DNA from: Rhodoferax sp.
GTDB lineage: Bacteria; Pseudomonadota; Gammaproteobacteria; Burkholderiales; Burkholderiaceae_C
Length of the DNA: 64,000 bases
Reading direction: 5' to 3'
Assembly: GCF_018063565.1 (NCBI RefSeq)
Contig: NZ_JAGPBB010000004.1
Coordinates: forward strand, 1-64,000
In this document: positions 23,884-32,634 of the stretch, one piece after another
Layout: every line of letters starts with the position of its first letter
Position numbering within the stretch: position 1 is the first letter of the stretch
Made by a program: the position numbers and the translations under genes
Notes under the pieces: model-generated
Database searches by the model: none
What the model was told of the DNA's origin: nothing
What the model saw: the letters and a program-made list of their open reading frames with translations, nothing else

Positions 23884-24066
23884 ATGGCCGTTCAACAAAA
23901 CAAGAAATCCCCTTCCAAGCGCGGTATGCACCGTTCGCACAACGCCTTGACCGTGCCCGGTATTGCCGTCGAACCGACCACCGGTGAAACCCATTTGCGC
24001 CACCACATCAGCCCGACCGGGTTTTACCGTGGTCGCAAAGTGCTCAAGACCAAGTCTGAAGCCTGA
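23884..24066 (+). CDS. rpmF: 50S ribosomal protein L32
   Basis: The 60-residue protein begins [22 protein letters not shown], the canonical L32 start, and ends [19 protein letters not shown] ribosome site lies 8 bases before the ATG. The CxxC...CxxC zinc motif of some L32 proteins is absent, as in most proteobacteria. It heads the plsX-fab cluster, the well-known coupling of ribosome and lipid synthesis. Confidence 0.98.
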   Translation: MAVQQNKKSPSKRGMHRSHNALTVPGIAVEPTTGETHLRHHISPTGFYRGRKVLKTKSEA

Positions 24067-24086
24067 ATCCGGTTCGGGTGCCCCTG

Positions 24087-24124
24087 GCCCGAGGCTGCCT
24101 TTTGCGTGGCCCCGGGCTTTTGTG
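24087..24124 (+). terminator. Weak terminator or attenuator after rpmF
   Basis: GCCCGAGGC (24087-24095) and GCCCCGGGC (24109-24117) pair with one mismatch, followed by TTTTGTGTTT. This would allow much more rpmF than plsX-fab transcript. Confidence 0.55.
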
Positions 24125-24197
24125 TTTCTGCGACTTTCCTTCAACAGCCTGAACCGTCGGGCTTGTTACTGATGATTCCTGTCTCCTTGAGTCTTGC

Positions 24198-25223
24198 ATG
24201 ATCACCATCTCTGTCGACTGCATGGGGGGCGATCATGGTCCCCATGTCACCTTGCCGGCCTGTACGGCGTTTTTGGACCAGCACCCCGATGCCCAGCTGA
24301 TTGTGGTGGGCCTGCCTGAAAGCCTCAAGGGCTACGCCCATGCGCGCGCGCGACTGGTGCCGGCCAGTGAAGTGGTGTTGATGGATGACCCGCTGGAGGT
24401 GGCACTGCGCCGCAAGAAGGATTCGTCCATGCGCGTGGCGATCAGCCAGATCAAGGACGGTGCCGCCCAGGCAGCCGTGTCAGCCGGCAATACGGCGGCG
24501 CTGATGGCCATTTCGCGCTACCTGCTCAAAACGCTGGATGGCATTGACCGTCCGGCCATTGCCGGTCAGATACCCAACGCCAAAGGCTCGGGCACCACGG
24601 TACTTGACATGGGGGCCAACGTTGACTGTGCGGCCGAACATCTGGTGCAGTTTGCCGTGATGGGATCGGCCCTGGTGTCCGTGCTCAGTGGCAATGAGAA
24701 CCCCACGGTGGGCCTGCTCAACATTGGCGAAGAAGCGATCAAGGGTAACGAGGTCATCAAAAAAACCGGTGAACTGCTGCGCGCCGCTTCGGCCGCCGGC
24801 GACCTGAACTTCTACGGCAACGTGGAGGGCAATGATATTTTCAGGGGAACTGTGGACATCGTGGTCTGTGACGGCTTTGTCGGTAATGTCGCGCTCAAGG
24901 CCAGTGAGGGCCTGGCGGGCATGATTGTTGACTTCTTGCGCAAGGAGTTTTCGCGCAATCTGCTTACCAAAGCCGCCGCCGTCGTGGCGTACCCGATCAT
25001 TGCGGCGCTCAAGAAGCGCATGGACCATCGTCGTTACAACGGTGGCGCGTTGCTGGGGTTGCGCGGTCTGGTTTTCAAGAGCCACGGCTCTGCCGATGCG
25101 CTGGCTTTCAGTTTTGCCTTGGCGCGCGCGTATGATGCGGCCCGCAACAATTTGCTCGAACGCGTTCAGCTGCGGATTGCCCATGCCGCCCCCTTGCTGG
25201 TGTCGGCCGACGTGCCGACCTGA
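24198..25223 (+). CDS. plsX: Phosphate acyltransferase PlsX
   Basis: PlsX converts acyl-ACP to acyl-phosphate, the first committed step of phospholipid synthesis by the PlsX/PlsY route. The 341-residue protein begins [17 protein letters not shown] and contains [48 protein letters not shown] and [19 protein letters not shown], all typical. It is peripheral to the membrane. fabH follows after 23 bases, forming one transcription unit. Confidence 0.97.
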   Translation: MITISVDCMGGDHGPHVTLPACTAFLDQHPDAQLIVVGLPESLKGYAHARARLVPASEVVLMDDPLEVALRRKKDSSMRVAISQIKDGAAQAAVSAGNTAALMAISRYLLKTLDGIDRPAIAGQIPNAKGSGTTVLDMGANVDCAAEHLVQFAVMGSALVSVLSGNENPTVGLLNIGEEAIKGNEVIKKTGELLRAASAAGDLNFYGNVEGNDIFRGTVDIVVCDGFVGNVALKASEGLAGMIVDFLRKEFSRNLLTKAAAVVAYPIIAALKKRMDHRRYNGGALLGLRGLVFKSHGSADALAFSFALARAYDAARNNLLERVQLRIAHAAPLLVSADVPT

Positions 25224-25246
25224 CGTGTGAGCCCAGTCTTACAAAC

Positions 25247-26224
25247 ATGAATATGTATTCACGCATCACCGGTACCGGCAGTTGTCTGCCGCCCAGGCGG
25301 CTGACCAATGCTGACCTTGTGGCAGAACTGGCCGCTCAGGGTGTCGAGTCGAGCGACGACTGGATCGTCGAGCGCACCGGTATTCGGGCGCGGCATTTTG
25401 TCGACGCCGGCACACAAAGTAGCGATCTGGCCCTGCTGGCGGCGCGCCAGGCGTTGGCCGCAGCCAGCGTGGACGTCAGCCAGATTGACCTGATCATTGT
25501 GGCGACCTCCACCCCCGACATGGTGTTTCCGTCCACCGCATGCATCCTGCAGGGCAAGCTCGGTGTGCGCGGCGGCGCGGCATTTGACGTGCAGGCGGTG
25601 TGCTCGGGGTTTATCTATGCACTGACCGTGGCCGACGCGATGATCAAGACCGGTACCGCGCACAAGGCTTTGGTCATCGGTGCCGAAGTGTTTTCGCGCA
25701 TCCTTGATTTCAAGGACCGCACCACTTGTGTGTTATTTGGTGATGGTGCTGGCGCAGTGGTGCTGGAGGCTTCTGATGTGCCCGGTATCCTGGCCACTGA
25801 CATCCATGCCGATGGCAAGTACACCGACATCCTGTGTGTGCCGGGTCATGTTGCCGGTGGGCAGGTGTCGGGGGTGCCGTTGTTGCACATGGATGGGCAA
25901 GCGGTGTTCAAGCTGGCTGTGGGTGTGCTTGATGAGGCGGCTCGTGCGGTGTTGGCCAAGGCAGGCAAAACCGAGGCTGACATCGACTGGCTGATTCCAC
26001 ATCAGGCCAATATCCGCATCATGCAAAGCACGGCGCGCAAGCTCAAACTGCCCATGGACAAGGTGGTGGTCACGGTGGATCAACACGGCAATACCTCGGC
26101 GGCGTCGATCCCGTTGGCACTGGATAGCGCCGTGCGCAAGGGACAGGTGAAGCGGGGTCAAACCTTGCTGCTTGAAGGTGTTGGTGGTGGCTTTACCTGG
26201 GGCGCTGTGCTACTTGAGTTGTAA
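25247..26224 (+). CDS. fabH: 3-oxoacyl-ACP synthase III
   Basis: FabH condenses acetyl-CoA with malonyl-ACP to start fatty-acid chains. The 325-residue protein has the catalytic Cys119 in [13 protein letters not shown], the histidine in IPHQANIRI (about 252) and the asparagine in [13 protein letters not shown] (about 281). The ATG at 25247 is used; one two codons later is equally possible. A short AT-rich repeat separates it from fabD. Confidence 0.97.
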   Translation: MNMYSRITGTGSCLPPRRLTNADLVAELAAQGVESSDDWIVERTGIRARHFVDAGTQSSDLALLAARQALAAASVDVSQIDLIIVATSTPDMVFPSTACILQGKLGVRGGAAFDVQAVCSGFIYALTVADAMIKTGTAHKALVIGAEVFSRILDFKDRTTCVLFGDGAGAVVLEASDVPGILATDIHADGKYTDILCVPGHVAGGQVSGVPLLHMDGQAVFKLAVGVLDEAARAVLAKAGKTEADIDWLIPHQANIRIMQSTARKLKLPMDKVVVTVDQHGNTSAASIPLALDSAVRKGQVKRGQTLLLEGVGGGFTWGAVLLEL

Positions 26225-26270
26225 CTAAAAATACATACTGAATAAGCGCTAGAGGCTAATTTCTTTATCA
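26225..26270 (+). repeat. AT-rich short repeat copy between fabH and fabD
   Basis: This is the clearest copy, with core AATAAGCGCTAGAGGCTAATTT. It fills almost the whole fabH-fabD gap and replaces the region where a fabD ribosome site would be expected. Confidence 0.6.
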
Positions 26271-26280
26271 AATGATGACC

Positions 26281-27234
26281 ATGAAACCATTTGCTTTTAT
26301 TTTTCCGGGGCAGGGCTCTCAGTCGGTCGGTATGCTCGATGCGTGGGGTGAGCACCCGGTGGTGCAGGCGACTCTGGGCGAGGCGTCCGACGCGCTGGGC
26401 GAGGACATCGGCGCGCTGATCAAGAATGGCCCCAAAGAGGCGCTGGCACTGACCACCAACACCCAGCCGGTGATGCTGGTGGCTGGTGTGGCCGCTTACC
26501 GGGTCTGGATGGCCGAAGTGGGTGTGGCACCGCAGGCGGTTGCAGGCCACTCGCTGGGTGAGTATTCAGCGCTGGTCGCAGCCGGTGTGCTGACGCTGGC
26601 GGCGGCGGCCCCCTTGGTGCGGTTTCGGGCGCAGGCCATGCAGGACGCCGTGCCGGTGGGCGTGGGTGCTATGGCCGCTATTTTGGGGATGGAAGCAGCA
26701 AAGGTCATCGCCATCTGTGCCGAGGTGACAAGCGGCATGGGTCAGCCTGGTGCGGAGGTGGTCGAGGCGGTGAACTTCAACGACCCGAGCCAGACGGTGA
26801 TTGCCGGGTCCAAAACTGCGGTAGAGCAAGCCTGCGTGGCTCTCAAGGCACAGGGTGCCAAACGCGCCCTGCCGCTGCCGGTGTCGGCACCGTTTCATTC
26901 CAGCCTGATGCATCCAGCCGCGCTCAAACTGAAGGAACGCCTGGTCGCCACTGAGTTCGCCATGCCGCAGATTCCCGTGCTCAACAACATCGATGTGTCC
27001 GTTGAGCATGATGCATCGCGCATTCGCGATGCCTTGTTTCGCCAGGCTTTTGGGCCAGTGCGCTGGGTTGAATGTGTGCAGGCGCTGGGCGCTCGTGGTC
27101 TGTCCACTCTGGTTGAGTGTGGGCCGGGCAAGGTGCTGGCGGGCATGACCAAACGCATTTCCGCCGACATGCAGGGGCTGGCGCTATTTGATCCGGCCAG
27201 CCTGGCCGAGGCGAAATCCCAATTGGAGGCGTGA
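26281..27234 (+). CDS. fabD: Malonyl-CoA:ACP transacylase
   Basis: FabD loads malonyl groups onto ACP. The protein begins MKPFAFIFPGQGSQ and has the nucleophile serine in AGHSLGEYSALVAAG (about 91) and the histidine in SAPFHSSLMHPA (about 204). ATG codons at 26272 and 26275 are also in frame, so the first three residues are uncertain; 26281 gives the usual family start at 317 residues. fabG follows 3 bases after the stop. Confidence 0.96.
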   Translation: MKPFAFIFPGQGSQSVGMLDAWGEHPVVQATLGEASDALGEDIGALIKNGPKEALALTTNTQPVMLVAGVAAYRVWMAEVGVAPQAVAGHSLGEYSALVAAGVLTLAAAAPLVRFRAQAMQDAVPVGVGAMAAILGMEAAKVIAICAEVTSGMGQPGAEVVEAVNFNDPSQTVIAGSKTAVEQACVALKAQGAKRALPLPVSAPFHSSLMHPAALKLKERLVATEFAMPQIPVLNNIDVSVEHDASRIRDALFRQAFGPVRWVECVQALGARGLSTLVECGPGKVLAGMTKRISADMQGLALFDPASLAEAKSQLEA

Positions 27235-27237
27235 ACC

Positions 27238-27987
27238 ATGAGTGAGATCAGATTTGAAGGGCAAGTGGCACTGGTGAGTGGTGCCTCACGTGGCATCGGT
27301 GCGGCCATTGCGCTGGAATTGGCGCGCCGTGGCCTCAAGGTCATCGGTACCGCCACCTCGGAGGACGGTGCTGTCAAACTCAACCAGACCCTGTCGGCGT
27401 TTGCCGGTTGCAGCGGGCGTCTGCTCAACGTCAACGATGCTGCCGGGGTGGATGCACTGATCGATGCCATCGTCAAAGAACACGGCGGGTTGCAGATCCT
27501 GGTCAACAACGCAGGCATCACGCGCGATAACCTGGCCATGCGCATGAAGGACGACGAATGGGACGCAGTGCTCGACACCAACCTCAAGGCGGTGTTTCGT
27601 ATGAGCCGCGCCGTCATGCGCACGATGATGAAGCAACGCTACGGACGCATTGTCAACATCACCTCGGTCGTCGGTGCCTCCGGCAACCCGGGCCAAGCCA
27701 ACTATGCGGCGGCCAAAGCGGGTGTGGCAGGCATGACGCGTGCGTTGGCACGGGAACTGGGCTCGCGCAACATCACCGTCAACTGCATTGCGCCGGGCTT
27801 TATCGAAACCGACATGACCGCTGCGCTGGGCGACGAACAGCAAAAGGCGCTGCTGGGGCAAATCCCGCTGGGGCATTTGGGCAAGCCGGCTGACATTGCA
27901 CACGCGGTGGCCTATCTGGCATCGCCGCAGGCGGCCTACGTGACTGGCCAGGAACTCCATGTCAATGGCGGGATGTTCATGGTCTGA
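27238..27987 (+). CDS. fabG: 3-oxoacyl-ACP reductase
   Basis: FabG reduces 3-oxoacyl-ACP with NADPH. In 249 residues it has the nucleotide loop GASRGIGAAI (15-24), NNAGITRDN, and the catalytic S143, Y156 and K160 (YAAAK). It ends with the FabG-typical GQELHVNGGMFMV. These intact motifs contrast directly with the altered ones in the dehalogenase-like SDR at 2081. Confidence 0.97.
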   Translation: MSEIRFEGQVALVSGASRGIGAAIALELARRGLKVIGTATSEDGAVKLNQTLSAFAGCSGRLLNVNDAAGVDALIDAIVKEHGGLQILVNNAGITRDNLAMRMKDDEWDAVLDTNLKAVFRMSRAVMRTMMKQRYGRIVNITSVVGASGNPGQANYAAAKAGVAGMTRALARELGSRNITVNCIAPGFIETDMTAALGDEQQKALLGQIPLGHLGKPADIAHAVAYLASPQAAYVTGQELHVNGGMFMV

Positions 27988-28055
27988 AACGATGTGGCCC
28001 GGGATGGTGTGTGGTAGTGTCATACTTCGGGCTGAACCAAGCGTTCTTTGGCCAC

Positions 28056-28359
<304 letters not shown>

Positions 28360-28446
28360 GCGAGCGAGCGGCTGCGGTGCTTGCTGCACTGCGCGTTCAT
28401 GGCACCTGACCGAGCTGTCCTGCGGGGCAGTCTGTTTGTGGTAGCT

Positions 28447-28462
28447 CCGGTTCACGAACCGG
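28447..28462. promoter_or_regulatory. Inverted repeat between acpP and fabF
   Basis: CCGGTTC-AC-GAACCGG is a perfect 7-bp inverted repeat in the 153-bp acpP-fabF gap. There is no T-run after it. It may be an mRNA stability or processing hairpin that sets the acpP:fabF ratio, or an operator. Confidence 0.35.
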
Positions 28463-28512
28463 GTCCCTGGCGGACCTGGCCTTCTCAGACGAACTCCTGA
28501 CTTTTCATCACT

Positions 28513-29760
28513 ATGTCCCGTCGTCGCGTCGTTGTTACCGGTTTGGGTTGTGTCAGTCCTGTGGGAAACACGGTTGACGCCACCTGGGCCAACCTGCTCG
28601 CCGGGAAATCCGGTATTGGCCCGATCACCAAGTTTGATGCATCGAGCTTCAGCTGCAAAATTGCAGGTGAAGTGAAAGGGTTCAACGTTGAGTCCTATAT
28701 GAGCGCCAAAGAGGCGCGCACCATGGACACCTTCATTCATTACGGCATCGCAGCGGCGGCACAGGCGGTGGCCGATGCCGGCTTGCCAACCGGAGATGCC
28801 CTCAGCGAAGACTTGGCCTGTCGCATTGCCTGCGTGATTGGCTCCGGCATCGGCGGTCTGCCGATGATAGAGAGCATGCACACCGAGTTCGTGCAACGCG
28901 GCGCGCGGCGCATCTCGCCGTTTTTTGTGCCCTCGACCATTGTCAACATGATCGCCGGTCATGTGTCGATCCGCTTTGGCTTCAAGGGGCCCAATCTGGC
29001 CATCGTCACGGCGTGCACCACCGGGCTGCATTGCATCGGCCAGGGTGGACGCATGATCGAGTACGGGGACGCAGATGTGGTGATTGCGGGCGGTGCCGAG
29101 GCCACCGTTTCGGCTCTGGGTGTAGGCGGGTTCGCCGCGATGCGCGCACTGAGCACACGTAACGACGATCCGGGTACGGCCTCGCGCCCCTGGGACAAGG
29201 ACCGTGATGGTTTTGTACTTGGAGAAGGCGCTGGCGTGGTGGTGCTCGAAGAATACGAGCATGCCAAGGCACGGGGTGCCAGGATTTACGCTGAACTGGC
29301 CGGTTTTGGCATGAGTGCCGACGCGGGTCACATGACCGCGCCCAATATGGACGGGCCACGCCGTGCCATGGAAATTGCCATGCGCAACGCGGGTGTCAAT
29401 GCCGACCAGATTGATTATGTCAATGCGCACGGCACCTCCACGCCGCTGGGCGACCTCAATGAGTCCAACGCCATCAAGGCAGCACTGGGTGAGCATGCCC
29501 GCAAGACCGTGGTCAACTCCACCAAGTCGATGACCGGGCATCTGCTCGGTGGTGCGGGTGGCCTGGAATCTGTGGTCACGGTGCTGGCGCTGCATCACCA
29601 GAAGTGCCCGCCGACGACCAATATTTTTAATCTCGACCCCGAGTGCGATCTGGACTACTGCGCCAACACCGCACGTGACCTGAAGATCGAGATGGCGTTG
29701 AAAAACAACTTCGGCTTTGGTGGCACCAACGGCTCGCTGGTGTTCAAGCGGATGGCCTGA
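28513..29760 (+). CDS. fabF: 3-oxoacyl-ACP synthase II
   Basis: FabF elongates acyl-ACP with malonyl-ACP. In 415 residues it has Cys168 in [10 protein letters not shown] and the two active-site histidines in [11 protein letters not shown] (about 307) and [13 protein letters not shown] (about 343). It ends [16 protein letters not shown]. The intact Cys-His-His set separates it from chain-length-factor homologues. Confidence 0.97.
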   Translation: MSRRRVVVTGLGCVSPVGNTVDATWANLLAGKSGIGPITKFDASSFSCKIAGEVKGFNVESYMSAKEARTMDTFIHYGIAAAAQAVADAGLPTGDALSEDLACRIACVIGSGIGGLPMIESMHTEFVQRGARRISPFFVPSTIVNMIAGHVSIRFGFKGPNLAIVTACTTGLHCIGQGGRMIEYGDADVVIAGGAEATVSALGVGGFAAMRALSTRNDDPGTASRPWDKDRDGFVLGEGAGVVVLEEYEHAKARGARIYAELAGFGMSADAGHMTAPNMDGPRRAMEIAMRNAGVNADQIDYVNAHGTSTPLGDLNESNAIKAALGEHARKTVVNSTKSMTGHLLGGAGGLESVVTVLALHHQKCPPTTNIFNLDPECDLDYCANTARDLKIEMALKNNFGFGGTNGSLVFKRMA

Positions 29761-29777
29761 TCCATCCCGGTTTGCCG

Positions 29778-30263
29778 ATGCACAGCGCCCCAGCGGTCAG
29801 CTACCCGATGGGGCGTTCGCGTTTTCACGGCTTGTTGCTGTTGCTGATCGCTGGCTCAGGCGCACTTTCTTTGTCGGCCTGGGTCCTCCAGTCGGACCCC
29901 TTGCGATGGCAACATGGTGTTGCGGCGCTGATCTGGTCGCTCGGTGTCGTGGTGGCAGGGTGGCGCTGGTACAGCGCACCCACCGCGACTCTGATCTGGG
30001 ACGGCGAGGCCTGGTGCTGGGTGTTGGGGGCGCGCTCGCGGCCGGTCAAACCAGAGGTGGCGTTGGATTTTCAGTGGCTGCTGTTGCTTCGTTTGTCTGG
30101 TAGTGCCGACCGGGCGGACTGGTGGGTGTGGCCTGAGCATGCTGCTGACCCTTTGCGTTGGCTGGCTTTGCGACGTGCCCTTTTCGCCCGTTCTCCTGCG
30201 AACAGCGCGCACGCCGATGCACTGGCGCGGCGACCGGGCCGCCATGACGGGGCGCCGGGATGA
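29778..30263 (+). CDS. Small membrane protein between fabF and rpoE (YgfX-like in character)
   Basis: The 161-residue protein has two closely spaced hydrophobic segments (about residues 15-35 and 43-58) and then a tryptophan-rich soluble part (WDGEAWCWVLG, ADWWVWPEHAADPLRWLALRRALF). This layout resembles the YgfX/CptA family, which also sits beside regulatory genes, but the match is weak. The stop overlaps the rpoE ATG, so it is translationally coupled to the sigma factor, which hints at a role in envelope-stress signalling. A TTG two codons earlier is an alternative start. Confidence 0.6.
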   Translation: MHSAPAVSYPMGRSRFHGLLLLLIAGSGALSLSAWVLQSDPLRWQHGVAALIWSLGVVVAGWRWYSAPTATLIWDGEAWCWVLGARSRPVKPEVALDFQWLLLLRLSGSADRADWWVWPEHAADPLRWLALRRALFARSPANSAHADALARRPGRHDGAPG

Positions 30264-30910
30264 GCGACGATTCCGCCACTTCAACCTCGGCCCTGCCGGG
30301 CGAGCGTCCGTCAGATAGCGATCACATGCTGGTTGAACGCACCGTGGCCGGTGACCAGGCGGCGTTCGAGTTGCTGGTCATCAAGTACCAGCGCCGCGTC
30401 GAGCGTCTGATTGGCCGTATGGTGCGTGATGTCGATCTGGTCGAGGACATTGCTCAGGAGACCTTCATACGTGCCTACCGTGCCTTGCCCAAGTTTCGCG
30501 GTGAATCCCAGTTTTACACCTGGCTTTATCGGATTGCGGTCAATACTGCCAAAAAGTTTCTGCTGGAGCTCAAGCACGATCCGACGGTTTCGCAAACCAG
30601 CTTGCAAGGCAATGCAGAAGAAGATGAAACTTTCCAGCCAAAAAGTGAACCAAGCTCAGACGAAACCCCCGAGTCGGTGTTGGCGGCCAAAGAGATAGGT
30701 CGTGCGGTTAATGCGGCGCTGGATGCACTGCCGGACGATTTGCGACAAGCCATCACGCTGCGGGAAATGGATGGCTTGAGTTATGAGGATATTGCTGAAG
30801 TGATGAACTGCCCCATCGGTACCGTGCGTTCCCGTATTTTTCGAGCCCGTGAGGCGATCTCGGCACGGATCAAACCGATGCTCGACAAACAAACCGGCAA
30901 GCGCTGGTAG
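30260..30910 (+). CDS. rpoE: RNA polymerase sigma factor RpoE (sigma-E, ECF family)
   Basis: The 216-residue envelope-stress sigma factor has region 2 (FELLVIKYQRRVERLIGRMV, DLVEDIAQETFIRAYRALPKFRGES, FYTWLYRIAVNTAK) and region 4 (LPDDLRQAITLREMDGLSYEDIAEVMNCPIGTVRSRIFRARE). The acidic linker between them (about 110-140) is longer than in E. coli. The anti-sigma gene rseA, rseB and mucD follow, giving the full sigma-E module. An autoregulated promoter is likely but was not located with confidence. Confidence 0.96.
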   Translation: MSDDSATSTSALPGERPSDSDHMLVERTVAGDQAAFELLVIKYQRRVERLIGRMVRDVDLVEDIAQETFIRAYRALPKFRGESQFYTWLYRIAVNTAKKFLLELKHDPTVSQTSLQGNAEEDETFQPKSEPSSDETPESVLAAKEIGRAVNAALDALPDDLRQAITLREMDGLSYEDIAEVMNCPIGTVRSRIFRAREAISARIKPMLDKQTGKRW

Positions 30911-30948
30911 TGCCGATTGGGCAAATGTAGATGGAAGGCTTTGCAGAC

Positions 30949-31575
30949 ATGTCAAAACCGTTGGAACCCAATGCTGAGATGGTTTCTCTTCTGATGGACG
31001 GTCAACTCACGGGTGACGCTTTCAGCCGTGCGATGGCGCAACTGCATAATTCTGACGATGCGCGCCAGACCTGGGATCACTACCATCTGGTGGGTGAAGT
31101 GATGCGCTCCGGTCACGATCATGCCAGGGCACATGATGCCGCGTTTGTACAGCGATTGCGCCGCAATCTGGCCCAGAACGATGAAAAGTTAATAGCAGTC
31201 AAGGCATTACCAATAAGCGCTGGAAGCAAAATTCACCCTGAATTGCCAGCCACAAACGACAGTTGGTGGCGCCGTGTTGCCGGGCTGGCGTCGATCGCCG
31301 TGGTGGGCGTTCTGAGTTGGCAGGCTTATCTGCTGGTCGGGCCAGCCGCCGGGACTTCAGCTGTGGCTCAGTTGGCAAAGTCAAAGTCCGTTTTGAGTGC
31401 GCCGCCACCCGCTGACCTGGTGCTTCAGGCCAGTGCCGACGGTTCTGCGACCATGATTCGTGACCCCCGGCTGGATGCCTTATTGCAGGCGCACCGGCAG
31501 TTTGGTGGAACCTCGGCCCTGCAAATGCCCTCGGGTTTCTTGCGCAATGCCACTTTTGAAGAGGGCAAGCGTTGA
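30949..31575 (+). CDS. rseA: Anti-sigma-E factor RseA
   Basis: This inner-membrane protein holds sigma-E inactive. The N-terminal cytoplasmic domain (about 1-70: EMVSLLMDGQLTGDAFSRAMAQL, ARQTWDHYHLVGEVMRS) matches RseA/MucA sigma-binding domains. One transmembrane helix follows (about 110-130) and then a periplasmic tail. An ATG at 30931 is an alternative; 30949 is preferred for the GGAAGG about 12 bases upstream. Residues about 78-97 are encoded by an AT-rich repeat insertion just before the membrane segment. rseB starts at the stop codon (TGATG). Confidence 0.9.
   Translation: MSKPLEPNAEMVSLLMDGQLTGDAFSRAMAQLHNSDDARQTWDHYHLVGEVMRSGHDHARAHDAAFVQRLRRNLAQNDEKLIAVKALPISAGSKIHPELPATNDSWWRRVAGLASIAVVGVLSWQAYLLVGPAAGTSAVAQLAKSKSVLSAPPPADLVLQASADGSATMIRDPRLDALLQAHRQFGGTSALQMPSGFLRNATFEEGKR
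31182..31238 (+). repeat. AT-rich short repeat copy inside rseA
   Basis: The segment contains GTTAATAGC and, further on, AATAAGCGCTGGAAGC, nearly the same core as copies at 26225 and 57498. It is in frame and encodes the cytoplasmic linker before the RseA membrane helix, a position where extra residues are likely tolerated. Confidence 0.55.
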
Positions 31576-32594
31576 TGCGCTGGCCGTTGGCGCTGGGGTT
31601 GGCTCTTCTCCTTGGCGCGTGCTCCCTGACCTGGGCTCAAGCGCCATTGCCGCAAGGCCAGGTGGCTGCCAGAGTGCAAAGCCCGGCGCTGGAACAATGG
31701 TTGATGCGTTTGCATGCCGCGTCGAGGGGCCGTGCCTACAGCGGCACCTTTGTGGTGAGTACCGGCCAGTTCATGTCTTCCTCGCGGATCTGGCATGTCT
31801 GTGACGGTCAGCAGCAGATTGAGCGTGTTGAAGCCTTGACAGGCGAGCCGCGTTCCACTTACCGGCGCAATGATCAGGTGGTGACCTTCTGGCCTGGCAG
31901 TCGGCAGGCCATCCAGGAGCGACGTGAGTCACTGGGTCTGTTTCCTGATTTGTTGAGCCGCGCGGATTCCTCAGTGGCGCAGTTTTACCAGCTCAAGGTG
32001 ATTGGTCGCGAACGCGTGGCGGGACTGGTGTCCGAGGTGGCGCAATTGACACCGGTGGATGACATGCGTTTTGGTTTTCGGATCTGGACTGAATTGCAGA
32101 CCGGGCTGGTGGTCAAGCTGCAAACCCTGGATCACCGTCAGGTGGTGCTAGAGCAGGCGGCGTTTTCCGAATTGCAGCTGAATGCACCAGTGCAGATGGC
32201 CAAGCTGGTTGCCCAAATGGAAAACACCCAGGGTTACCAGGTGCATCGTGCGCCCCTACTGGGTACCACGGCGGAGCAGGAGGGCTGGTGGTTGAACGCG
32301 ACGGCGCCAGGTTTCAAGGCGATGAGTTGCAACCGGCGCTCGGCGCAGAACCTGCCCGGAGCAGGGGTCAGTACCTTGCAGTGTGTGTTTTCAGATGGCC
32401 TGGCCTCGGTGTCGTTGTTCATCGAGCCGTTTGATGCGGCCCGTCATCGGCCCGAGCAGCAAAACGCAGCAATGGCCATGGGCGCCACCCATGTGCTGAT
32501 GCGACAACTGGGTGAGTGGTGGCTCACTGCGGTGGGTGAGGTGCCTGTGCCGACCCTCAAGGTGTTTGTTCAGGGGCTTGAGAGAAAAAAGTAA
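31575..32594 (+). CDS. rseB: Sigma-E regulatory protein RseB (MucB)
   Basis: The 339-residue periplasmic protein binds RseA and shields it from proteolysis. A signal sequence (MRWPLALGLALLLGACSLTWAQA) could be cut by signal peptidase I after AQA, or by signal peptidase II at the LGAC lipobox-like site. The MucB/RseB domain is seen in RGRAYSGTFVVSTGQFMSSSRI and LTPVDDMRFGFRIWTELQTGLVVKL. The C-terminal domain ends near VFVQGLERKK. It overlaps the rseA stop. Confidence 0.93.
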   Translation: MRWPLALGLALLLGACSLTWAQAPLPQGQVAARVQSPALEQWLMRLHAASRGRAYSGTFVVSTGQFMSSSRIWHVCDGQQQIERVEALTGEPRSTYRRNDQVVTFWPGSRQAIQERRESLGLFPDLLSRADSSVAQFYQLKVIGRERVAGLVSEVAQLTPVDDMRFGFRIWTELQTGLVVKLQTLDHRQVVLEQAAFSELQLNAPVQMAKLVAQMENTQGYQVHRAPLLGTTAEQEGWWLNATAPGFKAMSCNRRSAQNLPGAGVSTLQCVFSDGLASVSLFIEPFDAARHRPEQQNAAMAMGATHVLMRQLGEWWLTAVGEVPVPTLKVFVQGLERKK

Positions 32595-32634
32595 GCCCCT
32601 ATTTAGCGGTTTGTTGTTTAAGGAAAGGTTGAAC

